Assembly: GCF_022447245.1 (NCBI RefSeq)
Contig: NZ_JAKVBC010000035.1
Span: forward strand, 1 to 57,447
Length of the DNA: 57,447 nucleotides
Source of the DNA: Kordia sp.
Lineage (GTDB): Bacteria > Bacteroidota > Bacteroidia > Flavobacteriales > Flavobacteriaceae
Direction: 5' to 3'
Below the pieces are notes generated by a model. It worked only from the letters and a program-made list of their open reading frames with translations. It was not told where the DNA came from and did no database searches. The position numbers and the translations under genes were made by a program. Below, piece after piece: positions 19,087 to 28,274 of this stretch (positions are counted from its first letter, which is position 1; the number at the start of each line of letters is the position of its first letter).

Positions 19087-20280
19087 TTAACGCCTAAATT
19101 TATTCCGTGTAAGAATTGCTTTGAGTCTTGCTTTTATATCTTCTCCAGAATCATAAATCATTTGCTCATTGCTTGGAAATGGTACAGCTCTCACAGAAAT
19201 TAAATCGCGATAACTATCATCTAAAGCCCTTCTATCTCCGTCAAAATCTGCATAAGCATGTTCAAAAATAAACTCTGTACTAATAGGAAAGGCTTCAATT
19301 AATTGTTTTGTTCTGTAATCAACATAACGAACTTGTCCATTGACTTGTGCAGCTTTGAATTGTGTAAACTCATAGAGTTCGCAACGAATGGTTTTGAATT
19401 TATCAACTTTGATATCATTTCCAAGACTATCTTTTCGCACATTTCCATTAGCATCAAGTGCATATTTCCAACCATCTTTGATTTCTTTTTCTTTGATGAT
19501 TTGTTTTTCTCTGATTTGCTCAGGTGATACTTGAATGTCTCTAAAATCAAGTATCAATCCAAAATCATAGCTGATTTTTGCAATTTCTGTTCCATGATAT
19601 ACCGTCCACAGATCATTCAAACCATACGTATTAAAGTTCAATAAATCATCTTCTAAACGTCTAGGAATTACTTTATCAGTTGCATTATTGAGTGTTACGA
19701 GTACAAAATCGGTTCCTTTTGCATGCGCTTCTTGTATGAGTTGGCGCACATTTTTATAGTTTGGTGAAATTTCATCAATATATTGCAAATCTTCAAAAGC
19801 TTTGCGGTATGCAAATTTGTTACTTCCGCTTTCAAACATTAATGAAGAAACTTTGTTGTATAAGTGTTCAGCCAGTTTGTTTTTGGTGCTGATGATTTCT
19901 TTAGAATAATTGTTCATTTTAAAACGAGCATTTCTTCCTTCTTCCAAAATAGGTAGTGGAAGTAATGGTTTTATCAATTCTTGTCTGTTATCCAACCCGA
20001 TATAAATGTTATAGAGGATTTCTAATTTTTCTGGATTTCCTTCTTTTTCTAAGAATTTGATTTCCTCCAAATCGCGGGCCACAGCTTTTGAATATGCCGT
20101 TTCTAATAAATGCACAAATTGCTGTTTACGCTTTCGCGTTTTATTCTTCTTAAGCTGATTGATAGCATTATTGATTACTAAGTCATAATTCCCGGTATTT
20201 AATGCTTCCTGTGTTTTTTTTACACCGCCTCAGGCGATTAGCAATAAGGCGATACAAGTGGTAAGTAGTAATTTTTTCAT
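19087..20280 (-). pseudogene. lipoprotein gene with TGA in place of the lipobox cysteine
   Basis: A single open frame of 398 codons from ATG 20280, interrupted only once. The signal reads MKKLLLTTCIALLLIA, then TGA (20232-20230), then GGVKKTQEALNTGNYDLVIN. The stop falls exactly where LIAC-GG would put the lipidated cysteine, so TGC or TGT changed to TGA. The rest is intact to the TAA at 19087: NAINQLKKNKTRKRKQQFVH, ALDANGNVRKDSLGND, KFKTIRCELYEFTQFKAAQV. Repeat-like helical N-terminal half, beta-rich C-terminal half; no family recognised. A downstream start (GTG for VHLLE near 20115) could give a cytoplasmic protein of about 342 residues. Confidence 0.75.
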
Positions 20281-20561
20281 ACGCTATATGTTAGGTTTTA
20301 TAGGTATATACAATATGAATACCAAACTCTCAAAAATACATTGATTTTTTAAAAAATAACTATATAACGTATAAAACCCACGGTATAAAACAAATAGAAA
20401 AAATACAGAAAAAAGACCGAATATAAATTTGTCAACCTTTATCGGTTGGGATGTTTTTACAGACTTTTATGATTTGCTTTATGAAAGAAATAAACGGCCA
20501 TTTATATCGAATAGGGGAAGCTGAAAAACTAATAGGGTATTCATTATTAAAGTATTACATC

Positions 20562-20762
20562 ATGAAAAAACAAGAGTTTAAGTCAAATTTTACTTTAAAT
20601 AAGTCTGTGATTTCAAATTTCGAAACTTCGCAAGTAAAAGGAAGAACTATAGGAATTGAATCTGTTGACAGATTGAATTGTGAAACAGAAGATTGTGTGA
20701 CGCAGGATTGTATTACCATTTTACAAACCAATTATTATCAATGTCCAAAAACAACATGTTAA
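20562..20762 (+). CDS. lanthipeptide-like precursor, intact
   Basis: 66 residues from ATG 20562 (the open frame extends upstream to 20451, but MKKQEFKSNFTLNKSVISNF is the normal leader). The leader ends TSQVKGRTIG, with one Gly where Gly-Gly is usual. The core has five Cys and several Thr: NCETEDCVTQDC in repeated C-x-T/Q units, and it ends QCPKTTC. Leader and core fit the Bacteroidota class I lanthipeptide pattern. First of a second precursor cluster. Confidence 0.65.
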   Translation: MKKQEFKSNFTLNKSVISNFETSQVKGRTIGIESVDRLNCETEDCVTQDCITILQTNYYQCPKTTC

Positions 20763-20803
20763 CATAAAAAATATCAAGTAAATAAATTTTAAAGCTAACC
20801 ATC

Positions 20804-20997
20804 ATCAAGAAAAAAAGATAGAAAAAACGTTAAAGATTAATAAATCTAATATTACAAGTTTATCAGACAAAAAAATGGATATGTTAAAAGGAGCATCTGC
20901 AGTACCACAATTGTGTCCAACATTCATCCCACACCTTTATTTAATTACCTATCGTTCTTGCACCTATTCGGAAACGTATCGTACGTGTCCAGCATAA
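20804..20997 (+). pseudogene. lanthipeptide-like precursor without a start codon
   Basis: The leader EKKIEKTLKINKSNITSLSD then KKMDMLKGAS and the core VPQLCPTFIPHLYLITYRSC are in one open frame to the TAA at 20997, ending TYRTCPA. No ATG, GTG or TTG opens it. The expected start region reads ATCAAGAAAAAAAG (20804 on), which would need ATC to be ATG and one more A. The end resembles the next peptide (TIRTCPA), so they are paralogs. Possibly silent. Confidence 0.55.
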
Positions 20998-21033
20998 AAA
21001 AAGTAATTTAAAAATCATTATAACCGAAACATT

Positions 21034-21285
21034 ATGAAAAAACAAATCAGAAAATCGTCATTGCAAATAAATAAATCAACTGTAGCTCATTTAATACAAG
21101 GTCAACTTCGAGTAGGAGGAACATATACTTGTCACGGGCATTCATGTTGTCCAGAACCAACACAGGATCCGACATATGCTAATACTTGTGCAAATACCTG
21201 TGCATACACTTGCGGATTTGTATGTGGTGAAGAAACTATAGATCCAAGAAGATGTCTTGAGACTATTAGAACTTGTCCAGCATAA
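21034..21285 (+). CDS. lanthipeptide-like precursor with TC repeats, intact
   Basis: 83 residues from ATG 21034. Leader MKKQIRKSSLQINKSTVAHL then IQGQLRVGG, with the typical Gly-Gly. The core has ten Cys with short repeats: YTCHGHSCC, then ANTCANTCAYTCGFVC, and ends CLETIRTCPA. Thr-Cys pairs are natural substrates for lanthionine or methyllanthionine formation, but thiol-rich metal binding cannot be excluded from sequence. Confidence 0.7.
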   Translation: MKKQIRKSSLQINKSTVAHLIQGQLRVGGTYTCHGHSCCPEPTQDPTYANTCANTCAYTCGFVCGEETIDPRRCLETIRTCPA

Positions 21286-21354
21286 TGAAATGTTTGTTCC
21301 GCCATAGTTAAGTATTAGATTCATAACATTATAGAAGAAAATTACTAAACTCAT

Positions 21355-21516
21355 CATGGTAAATTAAGAAAGCTGTGATAGTCAAACTATACTAAGAAGC
21401 TAGTAGATTCATACAAAGGCGAATCTACATTTTCCACCTCAGTATTGGCAGGATTGTATGCTACTATTAATCCCTCAGAGTATACGACGAATGCTTTATT
21501 ACATGTATTATTTTAA
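21355..21516 (+). pseudogene. decayed leader-peptide remnant
   Basis: Fragments of a leader in two frames (KKAVIVKLY, then KKLVDSYKGES) followed by STFSTSVLAGLYATINPSEY and TTNALLHVLF. It has no good start and a shift around 21390. The core resembles the locus at 23152 (STVLTSVLVAACGTINPLNC), which supports common origin, but here it has lost its Cys. Confidence 0.4.
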
Positions 21517-21534
21517 TTAATTTAACTATAGTTG

Positions 21535-21567
21535 AACAGCATCAGGCTTCGGTCTGGAGCTGTTTTT
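21535..21567 (+). terminator. terminator after the 20.5-21.5 kb peptide cluster
   Basis: AACAGC and GCTGTT (21535-21564) flank an inner CAG/CTG stem with a TTCG-type loop, then a T-run. Confidence 0.8.
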
Positions 21568-21626
21568 TGTTACAATATTATTCGAAACTAAACTTTTAGA
21601 GTAAATTGCAGTCAAATTTTTATTGC

Positions 21627-22376
21627 ATGTGTGATCCACTTATTTATGTACTTCTTGGTTTAGTTGTTGGTTATATTGGAGGTTTTGCAGGAATTGGCGG
21701 TGGTCCGTTTTTGGTATCTTTTTTAGTTTTATACTGTGGAATGTCACAATTAGCGGCGCAAGGTAATGTACTTACGATGATGTTGGGACCTATGAGTTTA
21801 TTAGGTGTGATGTCACTGTATGGATATGTAAAACAACAATGGCTCAATATTGCTATCGGCGTTATTTCCTATTGTGTATTCTCGTATTTTGGAGCGGTGT
21901 TCGCCTTTTATATTGGGGAAACGGACTTAAAATATTACTTCACAGTATTATTAATTTTTATCGCATTATTGCAATTTAGATCTTACTTAAAGAAAAATTC
22001 TAAAGCAGCACATAAAGATCATATTTCTGTTTATTGGATTGCGCTTTTAGCAGCTATTACAGGAATTTTAGGAGGCATGTTTGGTATTGGAGCAGGTGTA
22101 CTGATGGTGCCAATTTTGATAGGAGTTTTTAAATTTAAAAAAGAATATGCACGTGCTTTGAGTTTGGCAATTTTGATTCCACCTGTGAGCTATGGAGCAT
22201 TTTTAAAATATAATTTTGAAAATCCTGTAGATTGGCAATTGGTAGGTATTCTTTTTGGAACCTATTTTATTGCTAATTTTTTTGGAGCCAAAATGGGAAG
22301 CAAGATTTCAGGAAAAGCTTTTACACTTATTTATGGCATTATTTTACTTTCGATAGCTATCATTTATTTGGTATAA
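21627..22376 (+). CDS. sulfite exporter TauE/SafE family protein
   Basis: 249 residues from ATG 21627. Seven or eight membrane segments in two similar halves, with the repeated family motifs GYIGGFAGIGGGPFLVSFL and GILGGMFGIGAGVLMVPILI, plus AQGNVLTMMLGPMSLLGVMS. Members move sulfur-containing or other small anions. It directly follows a peptide cluster and ends 130 bases before an AraC remnant, but no functional link is visible. An earlier TTG at 21606 adds only 7 residues. Confidence 0.85.
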   Translation: MCDPLIYVLLGLVVGYIGGFAGIGGGPFLVSFLVLYCGMSQLAAQGNVLTMMLGPMSLLGVMSLYGYVKQQWLNIAIGVISYCVFSYFGAVFAFYIGETDLKYYFTVLLIFIALLQFRSYLKKNSKAAHKDHISVYWIALLAAITGILGGMFGIGAGVLMVPILIGVFKFKKEYARALSLAILIPPVSYGAFLKYNFENPVDWQLVGILFGTYFIANFFGAKMGSKISGKAFTLIYGIILLSIAIIYLV

Positions 22377-22505
22377 TTACTGCTATGAATAAATTTTACG
22401 GATCTCAATACTATAAATAGTTTTAACTACTATAAAAAACAGCAGTTTTTTCTGATAATTACTATTTTTTTTCACACATGGTTTTGAATTATTTTAGATT
22501 GATGA

Positions 22506-22993
22506 CCATTACTTGCGATTATATTATTGGTTATTGTATTGCTTGTTGGTGTTGTTACATGTTTTAGTTTTATGCAACCAGATATTTTTTCAGGAAAAAA
22601 ATCATTCCGTATTTTAAATACCGCAAAAATGGAATGTTAGAATCTTTTACACTTGAAATGAAACAACAGCTAGAAAGTTTAATGGAAACTGAAAAGGTAT
22701 ATCTAGATCATACACTTGCACTTAATACACTTGCAGATTTGCTGTACCTTTCCAAGCATCACACTTCGCAAATTATCAATAAATATTTTCAATCAAATTT
22801 CTTCGAATTTATTAATAATTATAGTAAGAAAGAAGCTATTGCATTAATTTCTGATACTGCGAATAACATGAATATTAATGAAATTATTGATGCAACAGCA
22901 TTTAACAATTATTCTTAATTTTATAAAGCTTTCAAAAAGAAATCTGGCATGACTCCAACTTCATACGTAAAAAAGATTTCCGAAGATTTATAG
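22506..22993 (+). pseudogene. second AraC-type regulator, truncated and interrupted
   Basis: A remnant of the same family as 17018-17914. A last membrane segment (LLAIILLVIVLLVGVVTC) leads to FMQPDIFSGKK, then a frame shift to IIPYFKYRKNGM, then LESFTLEMKQQLESLMETEK, LADLLYLSKHHTSQIINKYF and the second HTH, where AFNNYS is followed by TAA and then FYKAFKKKSGMTPTSYVKKI in the same frame to 22993. The 5' membrane part is missing. About half the size of its intact relatives. Confidence 0.75.
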
Positions 22994-23151
22994 TATTTTT
23001 TTAAACGCTTTGTCAATCCTTGTCGGCTCATGTGTCATTTCTTAGACTTTTAACTTCCTTTGATCGGCATTTGTTAATGGACAAAAACATTCGCAATAGC
23101 GGAACCCGAAAAGCTGATCGAGTAGGGAATTTACTTTAATCTTTTATTATT

Positions 23152-23330
23152 ATGAAAAAAAAAGTATCTCAAACAATTTAGCATTTAATAAATCAGTAAT
23201 AGCTGAATTAAGCGATAAGACACAGTAAAAAATTGTAGGAGGATCAACAGTTTTAACTTCAGTTTTAGTCGCAGCTTGTGGAACTATCAATCCATTAAAT
23301 TGTAAAATGAGCGCATATTGTGCTCACTAG
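23152..23330 (+). pseudogene. lanthipeptide-like precursor with frameshift and stop
   Basis: ATG at 23152 opens only 9 codons. One more A in the A-run would put it in frame with SISNNLAFNKSVIAELSDKT, then Q, TAA, KIVGG, and the core STVLTSVLVAACGTINPLNC, ending KMSAYCAH at 23330. The leader's Gly-Gly is intact. At least two lesions. Confidence 0.6.
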
Positions 23331-23355
23331 TTTTAATTATTTTAATTACTATGTA

Positions 23356-23388
23356 AACGATTCTAAACTGTAGTTTGGAGTTGTTTTT
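23356..23388 (+). terminator. weak terminator after the 23152 peptide
   Basis: AAACT/AGTTT inner stem with G-T pairs outside and seven T afterwards; same layout as the terminator at 21535. Confidence 0.5.
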
Positions 23389-23474
23389 TTAGTAAAATTC
23401 ATTATCAAAAAATCGCAAGAAATAAGAAAGCAAATTCTTTAAAAGAAATTATTTAATTTTAAAAACAAACCATT

Positions 23475-23629
23475 ATGAAAACTCAAAAATCATTCAAATC
23501 ATTAGGACTTAAAAAATCACAAGTAGCAACCTTAAATGCAAAAGCTGTAAATGAGGAAGAACAATTCCACATTCATCTAGAGGTTCATTAAATCCCTTAA
23601 ACTATACAAATAGTGCATTTTGTTATTAA
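23475..23629 (+). pseudogene. lanthipeptide-like precursor, frameshifted at the GG motif
   Basis: ATG 23475 opens MKTQKSFKSLGLKKSQVATL then NAKAVN, a standard leader. The next bases are GAGGA where GGAGGA would give Gly-Gly. In the actual frame it runs EEEQFHIHLEVH to a TAA at 23591. One frame away the core reads GRTIPHSSRGSLNPLNYTNS then AFCY to a TAA at 23629, which resembles the core of the 23152 locus (TINPLNCKMSAYC). A single missing G explains it. Confidence 0.6.
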
Positions 23630-23667
23630 ATAATTATGATTAAATAGATATATAATTTAATTATAAA

Positions 23668-23705
23668 AAAGGTTGTCTAAAAACAATAATTAGACAACCT
23701 TATTT
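23668..23705. terminator. bidirectional terminator next to fahA
   Basis: GGTTGTCTAA (23671-23680) pairs with TTAGACAACC (23690-23699), with a T-run on the minus-strand side, as expected for the end of the fumarylacetoacetase transcript. Confidence 0.85.
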
Positions 23706-23724
23706 ATGTAGTAATAGTTTTTTG

Positions 23725-25014
23725 TTACTTTTTCTTTGGTTCAAAAACGGGTAGTAATTTTGAGCTTACTTCTCCAAAACCAATACGAACATGATCATTT
23801 TTACAATGCCCACGCATAGTTACCGTATCGCCATCGTTAATAAATGTGCGTTCAGAACCATCATTTAATTTCAAAGGATTTTTTCCAGCCCAAGTCAATT
23901 CTAGCATAGAACCATAAGAATCTGGTGTTTTACCAGAAAGTGTTCCACTTCCCATCATATCTCCAGAATTTACAGGACAACCGTTTACCGTATGATGTGT
24001 TAACTGTTGTGCCATGTTCCAGTACATATATTTAAAATTAGAACGAGAAACAATCGTTTCTTCACCGTTTTCAGGTGTAATTCCAACTTCTAAATGTACA
24101 TCATAACTTTTCTTTCCTGTGTACTGTAAATATTCTAATTGTGGTTTTAATGGCTTTGGTGTTTCTACTCTAAATGGTTCTAATGCGTCCATGGTTACAA
24201 TCCAAGGAGAGATTGACGAAGCAAAACTCTTTCCTAGGAAAGGTCCTAATGGTACATATTCCCATTTCTGAATATCACGTGCACTCCAATCGTTGAATAG
24301 TACGACACCAAAAATATAATCTTCTGCTTCTTCAATAGGAATTGGTTCTCCCAAATGATTAGCATCTGTTGTGATGAACGCCATTTCCAATTCGAAATCT
24401 ACACGCTTTGAAGGTCCAAATACTGGTGTATCTGCTCCAGCAGGTAATGTTTGTCCTTGTGGACGGTGAATTGGAATTCCAGAAGGAATAATAGATGAGC
24501 TTCTTCCGTGATATCCAACAGGCACATGAAGCCAGTTTGGCATCAATGCGTTTTCTTTTCCTCTAAACATTACACCAACATTTGTTGCATGTTCTATACT
24601 TGAATAAAAATCTGTGTAATCACCAATTTGTACAGGCAATTGCATTTCTATTTCATCTAAAGTGAAAATAACGGTGTTTCTATGTTCTGCATTGTCGCGT
24701 AAACTTGCATTGTCTGCATCAAAAATGTCTCCAATACGGTTACGTACCAAACGCCATGTTTTCTTTCCGTCAGAGATAAAATCATTTAAACTATCTTGAA
24801 GGAAAATATCATCAGTTAAGGGAATTCCATCAAAATATCCTAATTGATGTAATGCGCCTAAATCAATGGCGAAGTCTCCAATTCTAGTTCCAATCGTAAT
24901 TACGTCATCTCTTGTAAGAAAAACTCCAAAAGGTATATTTTGAACAGGGAAATCACTATTCTCAGGAACTTCTAGCCAAGTTCTTCGGTTGGGATTATTG
25001 GTTGTATCTGGCAT
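23725..25014 (-). CDS. fahA: fumarylacetoacetase
   Basis: 429 residues, normal length. The N-terminal SH3-like domain begins RTWLEVPENSDFPVQNIPFG. The catalytic domain has YTDFYSSIEHATNVGVMFRG (Asp and Glu metal ligands, His), PVGYHGRSSSIIPSG, DFELEMAFIT and FNDWSARDIQKWEYVPLGPF then LGKSFASSISPWIV. The C-terminal part has NSGDMMGSGTLSGKTPDSYG. It cleaves fumarylacetoacetate to fumarate and acetoacetate, the last step of tyrosine breakdown. No other tyrosine pathway gene is in the window. TATATTTG upstream (about 25065) could be its -7 element. Confidence 0.95.
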   Translation of the reverse strand: MPDTTNNPNRRTWLEVPENSDFPVQNIPFGVFLTRDDVITIGTRIGDFAIDLGALHQLGYFDGIPLTDDIFLQDSLNDFISDGKKTWRLVRNRIGDIFDADNASLRDNAEHRNTVIFTLDEIEMQLPVQIGDYTDFYSSIEHATNVGVMFRGKENALMPNWLHVPVGYHGRSSSIIPSGIPIHRPQGQTLPAGADTPVFGPSKRVDFELEMAFITTDANHLGEPIPIEEAEDYIFGVVLFNDWSARDIQKWEYVPLGPFLGKSFASSISPWIVTMDALEPFRVETPKPLKPQLEYLQYTGKKSYDVHLEVGITPENGEETIVSRSNFKYMYWNMAQQLTHHTVNGCPVNSGDMMGSGTLSGKTPDSYGSMLELTWAGKNPLKLNDGSERTFINDGDTVTMRGHCKNDHVRIGFGEVSSKLLPVFEPKKK

Positions 25015-25137
25015 AGTTGTGTGGAATATTTATAATTTTAAGGTTTTTTGTTATTTCTAGTCAAATATATGAGTTTTCTATATGAGTTATGGAATCTAAA
25101 TCATATTTTTGGTTTTTATTAACATAGAGTCAAAACA

Positions 25138-26412
25138 ATGCAACGCGACGAACAAATTTTTGAATTAATTCAAGCAGAAAAAGAAAGACAAATTGAAGGG
25201 TTAGAGTTAATCGCTTCTGAGAATTTTACAAGTGAGCAAGTAATGGAAGCAGTAGGTTCTGTATTAACAAATAAGTATGCAGAAGGGTATCCAGGAAAGC
25301 GTTATTATGGTGGCTGTGAAGTCGTTGATGAGGTAGAAACTATTGCTATTGAACGTGCGAAAGCATTGTTTGGAGCTGCTTATGCAAATGTACAACCACA
25401 TAGTGGAAGTCAAGCAAATACCGCAGTTTTTGCAGCATGTTTAAAACCTGGAGATAAAATTTTAGGATTCGATTTGTCGCACGGAGGTCACTTAACACAT
25501 GGTTCTCCTGTGAACTTTTCAGGAAAATTATATACGCCAGTATTTTATGGAGTAGAAAAGGAGACAGGTGTATTGAATTATGATAAAATTCAAGAAATTG
25601 CAACCAAAGAGCAACCAAAAATGATCATTGCTGGTGCTTCTGCATATTCAAGAGATATTGACTTTAAACGTTTCCGTGAAATTGCAGATAGTGTTGATGC
25701 ATTATTATTAGCTGATATTTCGCATCCTTCAGGATTGATAGCAAAAGGAATTTTAAATGATCCTATTCCACACTGTCATATTGTTACGACAACTACACAT
25801 AAAACCTTACGTGGACCACGTGGAGGATTGATCTTAATGGGGAAAGATTTTCCAAATCCTCTCGGAATTACCTTAAAGAATGGAAAATTGCGTAAAATGT
25901 CTTCATTATTAGATGGAGCTGTATTCCCAGGAAACCAAGGTGGACCATTAGAACACGTTATTGCAGGAAAAGCAATTGCTTTTGGAGAAGCACTAACAGA
26001 CGAGTTCATGCACTATATTTTACAAGTACAGAAAAATGCACAAGCTATGGCAGCTGCTTTTGTTGCAAAAGGATATAATATCATTTCTGGAGGAACGGAC
26101 AATCATATGATGTTGATTGACCTTAGAAATAAGAACATTACAGGAAAAGAAGCTGAAAAAGCTTTAGGTGTAGCTGATATTACAGTGAATAAAAACATGG
26201 TTCCTTTTGATGATAAGAGTCCATTTGTAACTTCTGGAATTCGTGTCGGAACTGCCGCAGTTACTACAAGAGGATTAAAAGAAGACGATATGGCATTGAT
26301 CGTAGAATATATAGACGAAGCCATTACTAATTTTGAAGATGAAGGAAAATTAGAAAACATTGCATTCAAAGTAAATACAATGATGTCTGATAAACCTTTA
26401 TTTCAAGCTTAA
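25138..26412 (+). CDS. glyA: serine hydroxymethyltransferase
   Basis: 424 residues. Signatures: [55 protein letters not shown], then the PLP-binding Lys222 in [20 protein letters not shown], and [19 protein letters not shown] near the end. It makes glycine and 5,10-methylene-THF from serine and THF. Start chosen at ATG 25138 ([18 protein letters not shown]). TATTTTTG at 25104-25111 is a candidate -7 element. Divergent from fahA. Confidence 0.97.
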   Translation: MQRDEQIFELIQAEKERQIEGLELIASENFTSEQVMEAVGSVLTNKYAEGYPGKRYYGGCEVVDEVETIAIERAKALFGAAYANVQPHSGSQANTAVFAACLKPGDKILGFDLSHGGHLTHGSPVNFSGKLYTPVFYGVEKETGVLNYDKIQEIATKEQPKMIIAGASAYSRDIDFKRFREIADSVDALLLADISHPSGLIAKGILNDPIPHCHIVTTTTHKTLRGPRGGLILMGKDFPNPLGITLKNGKLRKMSSLLDGAVFPGNQGGPLEHVIAGKAIAFGEALTDEFMHYILQVQKNAQAMAAAFVAKGYNIISGGTDNHMMLIDLRNKNITGKEAEKALGVADITVNKNMVPFDDKSPFVTSGIRVGTAAVTTRGLKEDDMALIVEYIDEAITNFEDEGKLENIAFKVNTMMSDKPLFQA

Positions 26413-26554
26413 ATTATAAAATACTTACAACCGTGTGATTTTTTAACATAAAATTAAGATTTATTATATTTGTTTCTATCAAAAGCTGCAGATATGAAAC
26501 GAGCCATATTTGGCGGTTTCCATCAGAATTCAATACTTATTAAAAAATTGGCAG

Positions 26555-28267
26555 ATGAAAAATTACACGATTGTACTCTTATATTTTCTATATTTCCCAT
26601 TAGTACAAGCGCAAATACTCTTTGAAGAAAAAGCGGTTGAGTTGGGAATAAATATTACTGGAAACTTTAGTGCACAACTTGGAGGTGTTAGTTTTTACGA
26701 CTACGATAATGATGGTTGGGACGATATTACTTTTGCCAGTAAAGGAGATTTTCCAGTTCGATTTTTTAAAAATAATGCAGGAACTTTTGTTGAAGAAGCC
26801 TTCAATATGACTGTGACTGGACATTCCAAACAAGTCTTATGGGTTGATTACGATAATGATGGTGATAATGATTTGTTTGTAGCACGTGAAGATGCAGCAA
26901 ACAAATTGTACAATAATGACGGAAACTTTAACTTTACGGATGTTTCAACGATTGCGGGAATTCCAGATACTGTTTTAATCACTTTTGGAGCTTCTTTTGG
27001 AGATTATGACAACGATGGTGATTTGGATTTGTTTTTGAGTAATAAAGACGATGCTAAAATTATTCCGAATAAGTTATACAGAAATAACGGCGATGGCACT
27101 TTTACTGATGTTTCACTCACAGCAGGAATCAGTAATGTAGGTCATTTATCCTTCTGTTCTTCCTTTTTTGATTATAATAATGATGGCCATTTAGATATTT
27201 ACATTTCTAATGACCGATTTTTAAACACCAATATTCTTTATAAAAATAACGGAGATGGCACGTTTACAGATGTAAGCTTATCTTCTGGAGCAGGTGTTGC
27301 TGCAAATGCAATGTCTACCACAATTGACGATTATAATTATGACGGATATTTAGATATTTATGTGACCAATACGGTAGAAGGAAATCATTTATTAAAAAAC
27401 AATGGTGACGGTACTTTTACAGATATTGCCACAAGTTCCGGTACTATTTTTAATAGCATCGGTTGGGGCGCAAATTTCTTTGATGCTGATAATGATACCG
27501 ATATGGATTTGTATGTATGTAGTATGGTGAACAATACTGCTTCTGGATTGTTGACTTCTGGTTTTTATGAATGTGATACTGGATTTAATTATACCGTTCC
27601 AACAACAGCAGGTTTTACCAACGATACATATACAAGTTTTTCTAATGCGATTGGTGATATTAACAATGATGGTTACCAAGATTTTGTAGTGGTAAATCAA
27701 GCACCAGAAAACCATACTCTGTGGAGAAATACTGGTGGTTCTAATAATTGGTTAAAAGTAAAACTAGAAGGAACTGTAAGTAATAGAAACGGAATAGGTT
27801 CTTGGATAGCAGTAACTATTAATGGGCAAACAATGTACCGTTATACTTTGTGTGGCGAAGCATTCTTGGGACAAAATTCTGCAACGGAAATTTTTGGAGT
27901 TGGAACAGAAACTAACATTGATGATTTGACTATTTTTTGGCCAAGCGGATTGGTTGATAATATAAGTAATGTAACCGCAAATCAAGTAATGAATGTAGTG
28001 GAAGGAAGTACGTTGAGTATAAACGAAGAAAACGCCGATACATTCAGCGTTTACCCAAATCCGGCATCGGATTATATGATGATTGCTACCACGATTTCTG
28101 AACCGTATACAATTTCAATTTTTGATAGCTTGGGAAGAGAAGTATTTGTTCAAAAGGAACAAAATAAACTCGCTAGAATGGATGTTTCTTCACTTGCTAG
28201 TGGACTTTTCTTTGTAGAGATTCGCACCGAAACTACCAAAACTGTTCAAAAAGTGGTCATTCAATAA
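26555..28267 (+). CDS. FG-GAP/VCBS repeat protein with UnbV-ASPIC domain and T9SS tail
   Basis: About 570 residues from ATG 26555, which begins the signal peptide (KNYTIVLLYFLYFPLVQAQ). Then come repeated Ca-binding blades: YDYDNDGWDDITFASKG, VDYDNDGDNDLFVAR, GDYDNDGDLDLFLSN, DYNNDGHLDIYIS and similar, each linked to NNGDGTFTDVS. The UnbV/ASPIC domain is at 400-480 (NNWLKVKLEGTVSNRNGIGS, LTIFWPSGLVDNISNV). The end (FSVYPNPASDYMMIATTISE, LASGLFFVEIRTE) is a type IX secretion C-terminal sorting domain. A cell-surface adhesion or enzyme-scaffold role is inferred. Confidence 0.92.
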   Translation: MKNYTIVLLYFLYFPLVQAQILFEEKAVELGINITGNFSAQLGGVSFYDYDNDGWDDITFASKGDFPVRFFKNNAGTFVEEAFNMTVTGHSKQVLWVDYDNDGDNDLFVAREDAANKLYNNDGNFNFTDVSTIAGIPDTVLITFGASFGDYDNDGDLDLFLSNKDDAKIIPNKLYRNNGDGTFTDVSLTAGISNVGHLSFCSSFFDYNNDGHLDIYISNDRFLNTNILYKNNGDGTFTDVSLSSGAGVAANAMSTTIDDYNYDGYLDIYVTNTVEGNHLLKNNGDGTFTDIATSSGTIFNSIGWGANFFDADNDTDMDLYVCSMVNNTASGLLTSGFYECDTGFNYTVPTTAGFTNDTYTSFSNAIGDINNDGYQDFVVVNQAPENHTLWRNTGGSNNWLKVKLEGTVSNRNGIGSWIAVTINGQTMYRYTLCGEAFLGQNSATEIFGVGTETNIDDLTIFWPSGLVDNISNVTANQVMNVVEGSTLSINEENADTFSVYPNPASDYMMIATTISEPYTISIFDSLGREVFVQKEQNKLARMDVSSLASGLFFVEIRTETTKTVQKVVIQ

Positions 28268-28274
28268 TTTTATC

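Noticed and set aside
21627-22376. TauE-type transporter as the exporter of the peptides.
   Set aside because: This family carries small anions, not peptides; adjacency alone is not enough.
11759-23629. Programmed -1 frameshifting at the GAGGA sites.
   Set aside because: No X-XXY-YYZ slippery heptamer and no clear downstream structure; one of the two also lacks a start codon. Kept only as a hypothesis to test.
26494-26634. Short ORF starting MKRAIFGGF upstream of the FG-GAP protein.
   Set aside because: It overlaps the signal-peptide start of the larger gene and has no RBS, leader or known pattern.
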